A stretch of 64,000 bases of DNA, taken from positions 1 through 64,000 of the forward strand of contig JAADIS010000113.1 in the NCBI GenBank assembly GCA_013151215.1, written 5' to 3'. A model generated the notes under the pieces. That model worked only from the letters and a program-made list of their open reading frames with translations. It was not told where the DNA came from and ran no database searches. Positions 55,859 through 64,000 of this stretch are shown here, piece by piece; the first letter of the stretch is position 1, and each line of letters starts with the position of its first letter. This DNA comes from Chlorobiota bacterium. GTDB taxonomy: Bacteria; Bacteroidota; Bacteroidia; Bacteroidales; F082. The translations under genes and the position numbers were made by a program.

Positions 55859-56425
55859 ATGAAAGCTTTAAAAAACAACATTAGCAAATTTAAATTTCTC
55901 ATGGCAATACTGCTGAGCATGTTTTATGCGAGGAGTTTTTCCCAAACAGAAATCTACAGGACAAACAATGGCTTGTTGAAAGTCTCTACAGATTTAAATA
56001 AACAGTCGCTGGTAGTAAGCTCCAAGAAATTAATTATAATGCTCGATTACGAGACAGGAAACTTTACCATGAAGCAAGAGTTATCCGAATTGATTACCGA
56101 TAACGACTCCGTTCAGGACATGTTGACCAAGCTTCCCCAAAAATTCATTGTCATAAAAGGAAAGCTTGACATCGACTATGTAAACACTATACAGCACGCC
56201 CCTATTGACTTTAAGGTTGAGGGAACGATTCTGCCGGCGAATCGGCAAATAATCGGGAGCGGGAACCTGGTCCACATGGTCGAGGGCAGTTCTGCGGCTT
56301 GTTTGCTAAGCCTTTCCTTCACGCTTGAAAGCGATGATTTTTTTGACCGGGAAATAAGTTTTCCGCTCGACGGCAAGATTTACGTCAATGTTCTTCAAAC
56401 ACTAATGGCCAGGGTTAATGATTAA
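55859..56425 (+). CDS. Exported YceI-like lipocalin-fold protein
   Basis: A 188-aa protein from ATG 55859; the frame opens earlier, inside the previous gene. The signal peptide runs to about residue 29 (RSFSQ). The beta-rich mature part (VVSSKKLIIMLDYETGNFTM, IDFKVEGTILPANRQ, AACLLSLSFTLESDDF) recalls short YceI-type isoprenoid-binding barrels, but identity is uncertain. It lies 11 nt after DUF3347 and 37 nt before the cytochrome start. A periplasmic carrier role is inferred. Confidence 0.65.
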   Translation: MKALKNNISKFKFLMAILLSMFYARSFSQTEIYRTNNGLLKVSTDLNKQSLVVSSKKLIIMLDYETGNFTMKQELSELITDNDSVQDMLTKLPQKFIVIKGKLDIDYVNTIQHAPIDFKVEGTILPANRQIIGSGNLVHMVEGSSAACLLSLSFTLESDDFFDREISFPLDGKIYVNVLQTLMARVND

Positions 56426-56462
56426 TAAATTAAAAGAAACCAAATTCCTAAATCTTATATAT

Positions 56463-56882
56463 ATGAAGTATTTAAATTTAAAGTTCGGCATCACCTTAAC
56501 AGTATTGTTGATGCTAATGCTAGGCACCGGGAAATCCATTTTTTCGCAACAGGCGGGTCAATGGGTTGCGCCCGAGGATGCAAGTAAAGTTACGAACCCT
56601 TATGCCGGCGACGAGCAAGTGACCAAGGACGGTGAAACCTTATTCACCCAACTTTGCCTTGTATGTCACGGCAAAAAAGGAAAAGGAGACGGAATCGGCG
56701 GCATGTCGCTGAACCCCAGGCCCTCCAACTTCACAAAAAGTGCTGTCCAGGATCAATCCGATGGTGCTTTATACTGGAAGATAACCACCGGGAGACCTCC
56801 GATGGCTGCGTATGAAACAGTGCTTAACGATAAACAGCGCTGGAGTTTAGTAAATTATATCAGAAAATTTAAAAAAGATTAG
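56463..56882 (+). CDS. Monohaem cytochrome c
   Basis: A 139-aa exported protein from ATG 56463 (an in-frame ATG at 56418 overlaps the previous gene). Signal peptide to about residue 29. One haem motif CLVCH in LFTQLCLVCHGKKGKGDG; the axial Met is probably in GRPPMAAYE. It is a class I cytochrome-c-like periplasmic electron carrier. The porin gene follows after 1 nt. Confidence 0.9.
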   Translation: MKYLNLKFGITLTVLLMLMLGTGKSIFSQQAGQWVAPEDASKVTNPYAGDEQVTKDGETLFTQLCLVCHGKKGKGDGIGGMSLNPRPSNFTKSAVQDQSDGALYWKITTGRPPMAAYETVLNDKQRWSLVNYIRKFKKD

Positions 56883-56883
56883 T

Positions 56884-58116
56884 ATGAAAAAAATCTATTT
56901 ATTATCAGTAATGATTTTTTCGTTCGTGGCTGCCGTAAATTCTCAATCGGTAACCAACAACGATTATAAGACACTGAGCGACAACATTAATTCTATTACA
57001 CCAAAAAACACTTCCTTCATGGTAAGGGGTTATTCCCACTTTGGGCTAAACATCAACGATGAGCAAACAAGCTTTTCTTACGGCCAATTTTCCCCTATTT
57101 TCCTTTGGAAGCAGGGCAGCAGGTTTATTTTCGAAACCGAGCTTGAGTTCGAGTTCGAGGACAACCAGCTCAATATCGGGCTTGAGTATGCAAATGCTTC
57201 TTATATAGTGTCCAAGGCGTTGGTGTTCAGGGCCGGGGCATTCTTGCTCCCTTTCGGGACATTCATCGAAAGATACCATCCTGCTTGGATTAACAGGCTC
57301 TCGTCCAAGCCTTTGGGCTTCGGTCATGATGGCATCGGGCCTTCGTCTGATTTAGGGGTAGCTGTAAGAGGTGCTTTTCAAGTAGGGAAAAGCAAGCTTG
57401 CTTACGACCTATATGTTGTGAACGGCCCTCAGCTGAAGACCGGCCTTGTTGAGCCAGAGGAAGCCGGCATGCTCGATTTCAGCTTAAACACCTCTGACAA
57501 CAATAAGAACAAAGCCGTAGGAGGCCGTTTGGGATTCTTCCCTCTTAGCTCATCGGCACTCGAAGTAGGCGTGTCGGGATATTTTGCAAAACCCGGCAGC
57601 GAAACATCCCCCTTTGCAGGAGACTCGATATTAGGTTCATTGAATTACCAAGACGTTTCCGTTTCAATGTACAGCATCGACCTCAGCTTTGTCAAGAACC
57701 TGGGGTCTGTTGGCTTAATCGATATCAAGGGACAGTATAATTATTCAAGCCTAAGCGATGCTAATTACTATAATCCCGAAGAAGACAATATATATACCTT
57801 CAAGAACAAGAGCTCGGCTTATTATGCACAAATTTCGTATAAGCCTATCTCGGTAAACAATTCAATAATTAAAAACCTGGAGCTTGTCGGAAGGTATTCG
57901 GCATATAACACTCCGGAAGATGCATTGTGGAATTCCAAGCTGCGCCAGTACTCAATAGGCTTAAACTATTGGTTAACGTGGCGCTCAGTAATCAAACTGA
58001 GCTTCGACAACCTTAAAAACAATGTTTCCGAGGCAAGTGGCGAAAGAAACGAAGAAGAAGAACACGGCCCTCTGTTGGGCAACGCGTTTTATATTCACTG
58101 GGCAATAGGGTTTTAA
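56884..58116 (+). CDS. Outer-membrane porin-like barrel
   Basis: The 410-aa protein has a signal peptide (about 1-20). A long run of amphipathic strands contains FETELEFEFEDNQ, FRAGAFLLPFGTF, YHPAWINRLSSKP and GRLGFFPLSSSALEVG. The overall look is that of OprP/phosphate-selective-type or alginate-type 16-18-strand porins. An HPAWINR-like motif is seen in other Bacteroidota porins. It is encoded between two cytochromes, which suggests a functional trio. The substrate is unknown. Confidence 0.8.
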   Translation: MKKIYLLSVMIFSFVAAVNSQSVTNNDYKTLSDNINSITPKNTSFMVRGYSHFGLNINDEQTSFSYGQFSPIFLWKQGSRFIFETELEFEFEDNQLNIGLEYANASYIVSKALVFRAGAFLLPFGTFIERYHPAWINRLSSKPLGFGHDGIGPSSDLGVAVRGAFQVGKSKLAYDLYVVNGPQLKTGLVEPEEAGMLDFSLNTSDNNKNKAVGGRLGFFPLSSSALEVGVSGYFAKPGSETSPFAGDSILGSLNYQDVSVSMYSIDLSFVKNLGSVGLIDIKGQYNYSSLSDANYYNPEEDNIYTFKNKSSAYYAQISYKPISVNNSIIKNLELVGRYSAYNTPEDALWNSKLRQYSIGLNYWLTWRSVIKLSFDNLKNNVSEASGERNEEEEHGPLLGNAFYIHWAIGF

Positions 58117-58135
58117 TTAATTAAAAGGAAAAAAA

Positions 58136-58411
58136 ATGAAAAATTACTTAAATATACTAATAGTAAGCTTGTTCTTTGCAGTTATGGCCTTCGGGATCAG
58201 CAGCTGCGTTTCGGAAAAACAGCTGACGGAAGCAAAAAGCGGCGCCCAACTTTGGGCAGAGAACTGCGTCAGATGTCACAACACACCTTCACCAACATCA
58301 TACTCCGACCCTCAATGGGACGTAGTAGGGCTTCACATGAGGGTACGTGCCAACTTGACAGATAACGAAACAAAAAAAATAATCGAGTTTTTGAAATCTG
58401 CCAACAATTGA
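58136..58411 (+). CDS. Small lipoprotein cytochrome c
   Basis: The 91-aa protein has a lipobox (MAFGISSCVSE), so it should be membrane-anchored. One haem motif CVRCH in LWAENCVRCHNTPS; a Met ligand may be in GLHMRVRANL. The C-terminal helix (NETKKIIEFLKSAN) is typical of class I cytochromes. It is the last gene before a strong terminator, 19 nt after the porin. Confidence 0.88.
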   Translation: MKNYLNILIVSLFFAVMAFGISSCVSEKQLTEAKSGAQLWAENCVRCHNTPSPTSYSDPQWDVVGLHMRVRANLTDNETKKIIEFLKSANN

Positions 58412-58420
58412 CAAACATGA

Positions 58421-58460
58421 AACTTATGGCAGATGTTATTAGCAGCATTTGCCATAAGTT
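58421..58460 (+). terminator. Terminator of accessory operon
   Basis: A perfect 11-bp stem (AACTTATGGCA at 58421-58431 with TGCCATAAGTT at 58450-58460) with an 18-nt loop is followed by TTATAC. It begins 10 nt after the small cytochrome stop. Confidence 0.75.
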
Positions 58461-58509
58461 TTATACAATTTATCTATAATATTATAATATACAGTAAGTT
58501 GTAAATATG

Positions 58510-58517
58510 TAAATTTG
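58510..58517 (+). promoter_or_regulatory. copA promoter -7 element
   Basis: TAAATTTG matches TAnnTTTG, 27 nt before the copA ATG. No clear -33 TTTG is visible in the AT-rich upstream sequence. Confidence 0.45.
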
Positions 58518-58543
58518 CTAAATTAATTAAAGAAAATAGTATC

Positions 58544-61024
58544 ATGAATAAAGAAAAAGAAAATACCGGGAATGGGCATAAAGCAGACTGCTGTTCAGGC
58601 CGCACAAAAGGTTCATCAGCAGATTTATATGTTTGCCCAATGGGCTGCGACGGCTCTAAGAAATACGAGAGCGAAGGCAATTGCCCTGTTTGCAACATGA
58701 AGCTTGTGCCTTTTAAGGAACACGAGCACGAAAAAAACGGCCATAGCGAGCATATGAGCAAGCATGACCACTCGCACGACCATCAGCATATAGCTGCAAA
58801 AGGAAGTTTTTACTGCCCTATGCGCTGCGAGGGCGACAAAACTTATGAGAAGGCCGGGGATTGCCCTGATTGCGGGATGCCCCTTGTAAAAGAAGCAGGC
58901 ACACAACCTAAAGGCACTGTTTACACCTGCTCCATGCATCCGGAAATCCAAAAAACAAAGCCCGGGAGCTGTCCTATCTGCGGAATGGATTTAATACCTC
59001 AATCAGGGGATATTGAAAGCGAAGAGCATAAGGCATATAAAAGCATGCTGAAGAGATTTTGGGTAGCCCTTGCTCTTTCGTTACCTGTTTTTATTATTGC
59101 CATGTCCGAGTTTTTCCCATTTCTAAACTTGGACAGTATCGCGTCGGGCAAGACTTTTGCCTGGATACAATTTGCCCTCGCCAGCCCCGTAATATTTTAC
59201 TCAAGCTGGGACTTCTTTATAAGAGGCTGGAACTCAGTGCGCAGATGGTCGCCAAATATGTGGACTTTGATCTCGTTAGGCGTGGGAGCAGCATATATCT
59301 TTAGTGTTATCGGACTATTGATGCCCGATCTTTTCCCTGCCCAGTTCAAGGATGCGTCAAACAATGTCCACCTGTATTTTGAGGCCGCTGCAATTATCCT
59401 GACGCTTGTTCTCTTCGGCCAGGTGCTTGAGCTTGGGGCCCACAGCAAGACGAATTCAGCAATAAAGGCACTGTTGAACATGGTTCCTCCTGTTGCCCGC
59501 CTATTTAAAAACGGCGAAGAAACCGAGATTGCACTGGAAGAAGTTTCCGTCGGCGATATTTTAATTGTCAAACCCGGAGAGAAGATACCCGTTGACGGGA
59601 AACTTGTATTCGGGACGGCGATTATAGACGAAAGCATGATCACGGGCGAACCGGTTCCGGCAGAAAAGGAAATAGGTAGCCCGGTTACCGGCGGTACCAT
59701 CAACGGTAAAACGGTATTCCGCATGGAAGCATTGAAAGTTGGTTCCGACACCTTGCTGTCGCAGATAATACAAATGGTAAACGACGCAAGCAGGTCCAGG
59801 GCGCCGATACAAAAACTGGCCGATGTCGTAGCAAAGTACTTTGTTCAAATCGTAATAGGCATTTCCTTATCCACTTTCTTCATCTGGTACATTTGGGGGC
59901 CGGAACCGGCATTGGTCTATGCATTTGTGAACGCGGTATCGGTATTGATAATAGCCTGCCCTTGCGCACTGGGACTGGCAACACCTATGTCCATCATGGT
60001 AGGCACGGGGCGGATGGCTCAATCGGGGGTATTGGTCAAAGACGCCACAGCCATCGAGTCCATGAACAAGGTCAACAGCCTTATCGTTGACAAGACCGGG
60101 ACCCTCACCCAGGGAAAACCCAGCTTGAATACTTTTAAGTCCTTTGGCGATTTATCGGACGAGGACATATTGCAGTTCTCCGCCTCCCTTGATGCCAACA
60201 GCGAACATCCCGTTGCTGAGGCAATAGTAAAAGGAGCCAAAAAGAAAAATGTCAGCCTTTTTAAAGTAGATGATTTCGAGTCGGTTACGGGACAAGGCGT
60301 AAAAGCAAGGCACAAAAACAAACTTATAGCACTTGGGAACATGCGCCTGGTGGAAACCCTGAAAGCAGATATGCCCAAAAAAGATGTCGAACTGGCCGAA
60401 AAATGGCAATCGAAAGGCCAAACGGTCATGTTCCTTATCATCGACAAGAAAGTGGAGGGCATGATAAGCGTTGCAGATGCGATAAAAGAAACATCGGCAA
60501 AAGCCGTCAAAGACCTTCAAAAACTTGGATTAAAGGTAATTATGCTCACTGGCGACAATAAGTTCACTGCCAAGGCCGTTGCCGACGAGCTGAACCTGGA
60601 TGGATTTGAAGCCGATTGCCTGCCCCAGGACAAATACAACAAAGTAAAGGAATTACAAGATAAAGGCATGATTGTTGCGATGGCTGGTGACGGCATCAAC
60701 GACGCCCCTGCCCTGGAGCAGGCCAATGTTGGCATAGCAATGGGAACAGGTACTGATATCGCAATGCAAAGCGCAGAGATAACTTTGGTTAAAGGCGATT
60801 TGACTGGCATTGTAAGAGCGAAGGAGCTAAGCGGCAAGGTAATGCGCAACATTAAGGAAAACTTGTTCTTTGCTTTTATTTACAACGCACTTGGCGTACC
60901 TGTGGCAGCCGGTATATTATTCCCGTTCTTCGGAATACTCCTAAGCCCGATAATAGCCGCCGCCGCAATGAGCTTCAGCTCGGTTTCCGTAATCAGCAAT
61001 GCTTTACGGTTGAGGGCCAAATAA
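58544..61024 (+). CDS. copA: Copper-translocating P1B-type ATPase with three heavy-metal-binding domains
   Basis: An 826-aa inner-membrane Cu(I) exporter. The N-terminus has three small heavy-metal-binding domains (about residues 29-56, 90-115 and 127-152; motifs CPMGCDG, CPVCNMKL, CPMRCEG, CPDCGMPL, CSMHPEI, CPICGMDLIP) and a His-rich linker (59-82), but no HMA domain. The core has TGEP, CPCALGLATP in the membrane, the phosphorylated Asp in DKTGTLTQG, the HP motif SEHPVAEAI and GDGINDAPAL. It pumps cytosolic copper out for loading or detoxification. It follows its own promoter and heads the right-hand sub-cluster. Confidence 0.96.
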   Translation: MNKEKENTGNGHKADCCSGRTKGSSADLYVCPMGCDGSKKYESEGNCPVCNMKLVPFKEHEHEKNGHSEHMSKHDHSHDHQHIAAKGSFYCPMRCEGDKTYEKAGDCPDCGMPLVKEAGTQPKGTVYTCSMHPEIQKTKPGSCPICGMDLIPQSGDIESEEHKAYKSMLKRFWVALALSLPVFIIAMSEFFPFLNLDSIASGKTFAWIQFALASPVIFYSSWDFFIRGWNSVRRWSPNMWTLISLGVGAAYIFSVIGLLMPDLFPAQFKDASNNVHLYFEAAAIILTLVLFGQVLELGAHSKTNSAIKALLNMVPPVARLFKNGEETEIALEEVSVGDILIVKPGEKIPVDGKLVFGTAIIDESMITGEPVPAEKEIGSPVTGGTINGKTVFRMEALKVGSDTLLSQIIQMVNDASRSRAPIQKLADVVAKYFVQIVIGISLSTFFIWYIWGPEPALVYAFVNAVSVLIIACPCALGLATPMSIMVGTGRMAQSGVLVKDATAIESMNKVNSLIVDKTGTLTQGKPSLNTFKSFGDLSDEDILQFSASLDANSEHPVAEAIVKGAKKKNVSLFKVDDFESVTGQGVKARHKNKLIALGNMRLVETLKADMPKKDVELAEKWQSKGQTVMFLIIDKKVEGMISVADAIKETSAKAVKDLQKLGLKVIMLTGDNKFTAKAVADELNLDGFEADCLPQDKYNKVKELQDKGMIVAMAGDGINDAPALEQANVGIAMGTGTDIAMQSAEITLVKGDLTGIVRAKELSGKVMRNIKENLFFAFIYNALGVPVAAGILFPFFGILLSPIIAAAAMSFSSVSVISNALRLRAK

Positions 61025-61056
61025 ATTTAAATAAATAATAATAAATATATAATAAA

Positions 61057-61443
61057 ATGAAGTATTTTATAAACAAGGAGCTAAAAACAGGATTCGAGGA
61101 ATCCATCTCCAAGGTAAAAGATTCACTGATGAATCAAGGGTTCGGTGTTATAACCGAAGTCATGATGCACGAGAAATTAAAAGAAAAGCTGAATGTTGAC
61201 TACAATAAGTATGTAATACTTGGCGCATGCAACCCTGCTCTTGCATACGAGGCGCTAAAGCAGGAAGTCAACATTGGGACAATGCTCCCCTGCAATGTAA
61301 TAGTTCGCGAAAAAGAGGAAAACGTGATGGAGGTTGTTGCCATCGACCCCGTGCCTACAATGGACGTTGTAGAAAATGACGAACTAAAGAAAATCGCCAT
61401 AAAGGTTAAGGAAAAGCTCGAGCTGGCGCTGAGCGAATTATAG
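61057..61443 (+). CDS. DUF302 domain protein
   Basis: The 128-aa cytoplasmic protein matches DUF302, with FGVITEVMMHEKLKEKL, YVILGACNPALAYEAL and MLPCNVIVREKEENVMEVV. Function is not known, although the family recurs beside copper and sulfur redox genes. It lies 32 nt after copA. C-in-GACNP and MLPCNV are conserved cysteines. Confidence 0.88.
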   Translation: MKYFINKELKTGFEESISKVKDSLMNQGFGVITEVMMHEKLKEKLNVDYNKYVILGACNPALAYEALKQEVNIGTMLPCNVIVREKEENVMEVVAIDPVPTMDVVENDELKKIAIKVKEKLELALSEL

Positions 61444-61474
61444 TATCAATAACATTAAAAATTAAATTGGAGAA

Positions 61475-61984
61475 ATGAAGTATTTATTAATTCTGGGTAC
61501 GGCAGTCGCTTTGCTATTGACCAGTGCCTGCAAAAAAGACTCATATCCCTCCGCCGCAGATTTTATCGGCGATATTACGGGGACCTATGAAGGCAATTTT
61601 GTTAAAAATGGAATCATCGACCAGGATTCAGCAATTGCCGAGGTAATCCAGGTTGACGGAGGCCAGGTTCAGATCCATTGCTATAACGGCAATTACGACA
61701 CTACTTTCAACATGGATGTTTATTACAACAACGACAGCATCATGGTTTGCGCTACAGGAGACACTTTCGAAGGCATGTACGGCCACATGAAGGGAGACAG
61801 CCACATGGGCGACATGATGGACGGCCAAAACGAATGGACCCACCACATGGGCGACGAGCATGATAGCGGCGACATGCATTTTGGGGGGTTTAATATGAGC
61901 CTGCACAGTTTTGGATATACATTCCAGGACGGTATCGGCGACAGCACGCAAGAAATAGTTTTTAACGGAGTAAGAAAAAATTAA
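61475..61984 (+). CDS. Met/His-rich lipoprotein
   Basis: The 169-aa protein has a lipobox (LLTSACKKD). The middle (about 105-140) is dense in Met, His and Asp: YGHMKGDSHMGDMMDGQ, then WTHHMGDEHDSGDMHFGG. Such clusters bind Cu(I)/Cu(II) in periplasmic copper proteins. The rest is beta-rich and resembles small Bacteroidota surface lipoproteins. It sits between DUF302 and the HMA protein. No family name is recognised; a copper buffer is inferred. Confidence 0.8.
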   Translation: MKYLLILGTAVALLLTSACKKDSYPSAADFIGDITGTYEGNFVKNGIIDQDSAIAEVIQVDGGQVQIHCYNGNYDTTFNMDVYYNNDSIMVCATGDTFEGMYGHMKGDSHMGDMMDGQNEWTHHMGDEHDSGDMHFGGFNMSLHSFGYTFQDGIGDSTQEIVFNGVRKN

Positions 61985-62005
61985 TTTTAAATAAACAATT
62001 AAATC

Positions 62006-62452
62006 ATGAAAAAATTATCAGTTCTATTCGCATCCTTAATGATGCTGACAATCACATCTTTCGCAGGTGTAAAAACAGAAAAACTAAAAGTTTACGGAAA
62101 ATGCGGCATGTGCGAAAGCCGTATTGAAACAGCGGTAAAAGCCGTTGATGGCGTTAGCACCGCCGATTGGGACAAAGACACCAAGATGCTCGAGGTTACT
62201 TTCGACGAATCAAAAACGGATATCCATAAGATCAACAAGGCGGTTAACGCAGTTGGTCATGATACCGAAATGATGCGTGCCGAGGACAAGGCTTACGAGA
62301 ACCTTCCCGGCTGCTGCAAATACGACCGCGCCCCTATGAAGGGAATGAAAATGAACCACGACCAGTCCGACGCCGGTTCCTCATGCAAGTCAAAAGGCAT
62401 GGAGATGGGCACAAAGTCATGCTGCAACGGAAAAACCGATGCCAAGCATTAA
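62006..62452 (+). CDS. Exported HMA-domain copper-binding protein
   Basis: The 148-aa protein has a signal peptide (about 1-20). The HMA domain (about 22-92) has the metal loop YGKCGMCESR (CxxC). The tail (about 98-148) is rich in Cys, Met and His (GCCKYDRAPMKGMKMNHD, then CKSKGMEMG, SCCNG). It probably carries Cu(I) in the periplasm between the exporter and the oxidase. A GC-rich terminator follows. Confidence 0.88.
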   Translation: MKKLSVLFASLMMLTITSFAGVKTEKLKVYGKCGMCESRIETAVKAVDGVSTADWDKDTKMLEVTFDESKTDIHKINKAVNAVGHDTEMMRAEDKAYENLPGCCKYDRAPMKGMKMNHDQSDAGSSCKSKGMEMGTKSCCNGKTDAKH

Positions 62453-62468
62453 AAACTGATCTTACAAC

Positions 62469-62504
62469 AAGCCCCCTTCCCGGATTTAACCCGGAAGGGG
62501 GCTT
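62469..62504 (+). terminator. Rho-independent terminator after HMA gene
   Basis: A 12-bp stem (AAGCCCCCTTCC at 62469-62480 with GGAAGGGGGCTT at 62493-62504) is followed by TT. It separates the copA sub-cluster from the multicopper oxidase. Confidence 0.9.
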
Positions 62505-62631
62505 TTGAATTTTTTAGGCGTTGCCGGTAAACTAATGACTAAACGGATTGTCTATGAAAAAAATACTATAATATTTTACAAAAAACATCATAATAAATTA
62601 AACACTATTATTAATTAAACGCTATTAAAAT

Positions 62632-64000
62632 ATGAAATTAAGACTCTTTACAACAACTACATTAATATTGATCAGCATGATGCTGAAAGCTCAAAATCCC
62701 GTACTAATCCCGGGAACTCTATCAGGAACCGAATTTACCCTGAATCTCCAAAACGCGACATTCCAATTCTATGAAGGCATTAACACAACAACCATGGGAG
62801 CAAACGGAAGCGTCCTTGGCCCCACATTAATAATGCAAAAAGGCGACCTTGTTGACATTACGGTAAACAACGAACTTGCCGACACAACAACCATCCACTG
62901 GCACGGAATGCATGTTTCAGCCGAAAACGATGGCGGCCCCCATACCACTATCGACCCCGGCGGGTCATGGAACCCATCATTTACGGTAATGGACAAAGCG
63001 GCAACATATTGGTATCACCCGCATCTGCATCAAATGACCAACAAACACGTATCGCTGGGCATAGCAGGCTTTATAATTGTAAAAGACGACGAAGAGGCCT
63101 TGCTCGATTTGCCGCGAACCTATGGAGTTGACGACTTTCCGCTGGCGATACAAACAAAGGACTTCGACGACCAAAAACAGATCGTCGTCCCCTCGAATTC
63201 CGACGATGTGGTGATGGTTAACGCAACCATCGACCCCTATCTCGACCTACCTGCCCAGGTAGTGCGCTTGCGACTGCTGAACGGCTCTTCGATGAGGGTG
63301 TTCAATATCGGCCTGTCGGGCAACGGGACTTTTTACATGATAGGCTCCGACGGCGGACTCCTGAGCGAAGCACTTCCCTTGACACGGCTGCAGATGGGAC
63401 CCGGCGAAAGAGCCGAGATACTCCTCGACCTTGGGGACATGCAGGGTCAAACAATTAAAATCATGAGTTATGCCTCTGAGTTCCAAGACGGTATCTATGG
63501 GGCTACTTATCCTGGAATGAATCAGAGCATGACACTCGACGGTTATAACCCTAACCCTCTGAACGGCAACAACTATGATATTATTTCCCTCAATGTAATT
63601 GCCCCTACCGATAATCCGGTAACAAACATCCCGGGAAGCCTGGTTACGATTACCCCCTGGGAGGAATCCGCGTCCAACATCACCCGCGACCTTACGTTTT
63701 CGCCAGAGAACATGGGCCTTGACCAGTTAAACGGTAACTTCCTTATCAACAACACAAGTTTCGACATGGATGTCATTAATTATTCCATCCCGCTGAACAA
63801 TATCGAGATCTGGAGCATTGCCAACAACTCGGCTATCGCACACCCCTTCCACATTCACGATGTGCAATTTTATATGCTCGACAGGGACGGCAACCCCCCC
63901 CCTGCCTCTGAACAAGGCAGAAAGGACGACATACTGATAAAGCCGCAGGAAACGGTACGCTTCATCACTAAATTCGAGGACTTCGCCAACGACCCAGTAC
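62632..64000 (+). CDS. Multicopper oxidase (partial, runs off window)
   Basis: The frame is open from ATG 62632 to the window edge, giving at least 456 aa. A signal peptide (to about residue 20, LKAQ) is followed by cupredoxin domains. Copper ligands are HWHGMH and YWYHPHLHQM (residues about 87-130) and HPFHIHDVQF (about 404-413). The last HCH cluster should lie just beyond the edge. It is a CueO/CotA-type enzyme that would oxidise Cu(I) to less toxic Cu(II) in the periplasm. The 5' region from 62505 holds no clear promoter. Confidence 0.93.
   Translation, partial: MKLRLFTTTTLILISMMLKAQNPVLIPGTLSGTEFTLNLQNATFQFYEGINTTTMGANGSVLGPTLIMQKGDLVDITVNNELADTTTIHWHGMHVSAENDGGPHTTIDPGGSWNPSFTVMDKAATYWYHPHLHQMTNKHVSLGIAGFIIVKDDEEALLDLPRTYGVDDFPLAIQTKDFDDQKQIVVPSNSDDVVMVNATIDPYLDLPAQVVRLRLLNGSSMRVFNIGLSGNGTFYMIGSDGGLLSEALPLTRLQMGPGERAEILLDLGDMQGQTIKIMSYASEFQDGIYGATYPGMNQSMTLDGYNPNPLNGNNYDIISLNVIAPTDNPVTNIPGSLVTITPWEESASNITRDLTFSPENMGLDQLNGNFLINNTSFDMDVINYSIPLNNIEIWSIANNSAIAHPFHIHDVQFYMLDRDGNPPPASEQGRKDDILIKPQETVRFITKFEDFANDPV

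Noticed and set aside
1-64000. CRISPR array or prophage
   Set aside because: No regularly spaced direct repeats of 24-40 bp and no phage structural or integrase genes were seen.

Overview
The window comes from a member of the Bacteroidota, probably an environmental Bacteroidales/Marinilabiliales-like bacterium. The signs are promoters that fit the TAnnTTTG class, a protein with a type IX secretion (T9SS) C-terminal sorting domain, TonB-dependent receptors with a carboxypeptidase-like N-terminal domain, families largely confined to this phylum (DUF4301, DUF4251, HYC_CC_PP), and extracellular proteins with Bacteroidota-style signal peptides. Genus cannot be read from the sequence.

Left part (1-33 kb). 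A tightly overlapping minus-strand operon (8729 down to 154) encodes two TonB-dependent receptors, a YfiR-domain histidine kinase, a lone receiver and a hybrid kinase. It looks like a surface-sensing or uptake-to-signalling relay. It is followed by tRNA-Arg, an operon of an unrecognised 876-aa exported protein with peptidase E and a DUF4251 protein, two tRNA-Leu genes, DUF4301, a small beta-barrel protein, and a beta-helix lipoprotein paired with a large TonB receptor. Next come a thioester alpha-2-macroglobulin with penicillin-binding protein 1C, an exported amidohydrolase, and a FecCD-type ABC permease with its ATPase.

Middle part (33-44.7 kb). A Fur-family regulator overlaps a PBP4-type carboxypeptidase and is followed by lysA. 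A 238-bp transposase-less element with terminal inverted repeats and TA at both ends (MITE-like) sits directly on the lysA stop. A minus-strand muropeptide-recycling operon follows (NlpC/P60 lipoprotein, L-Ala-D/L-Glu epimerase, LD-carboxypeptidase, then a DUF819 membrane protein). It is divergent from D-Ala-D-Ala ligase. A 38-codon membrane micro-ORF, a cold-shock-domain protein with a long leader, and a secreted Trp-rich repeat protein complete this part.

Right part (44.9-64 kb). Nearly 20 kb is a copper-handling island, all on the plus strand. It holds a HYC_CC_PP protein, a CusA/CusC/CusB RND efflux system, an HMA-AraC fusion regulator, a putative nine-gene operon (53706-58411), a CopA ATPase with three N-terminal metal-binding domains, DUF302, a Met/His-rich lipoprotein, an HMA protein and a multicopper oxidase cut by the window edge. 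The nine-gene operon includes a PII-NG-type signalling protein, a free-standing DUF3347 protein, a degenerate HMA-like protein, a 59-aa CxxC micro-protein and a cytochrome/porin/cytochrome trio. It is bounded by a plausible promoter and a strong terminator and is the best candidate here for an undescribed system: a copper-linked periplasmic or outer-membrane redox and signalling module.

All calls rest on reading translated sequence and motifs by eye; no database search was run.
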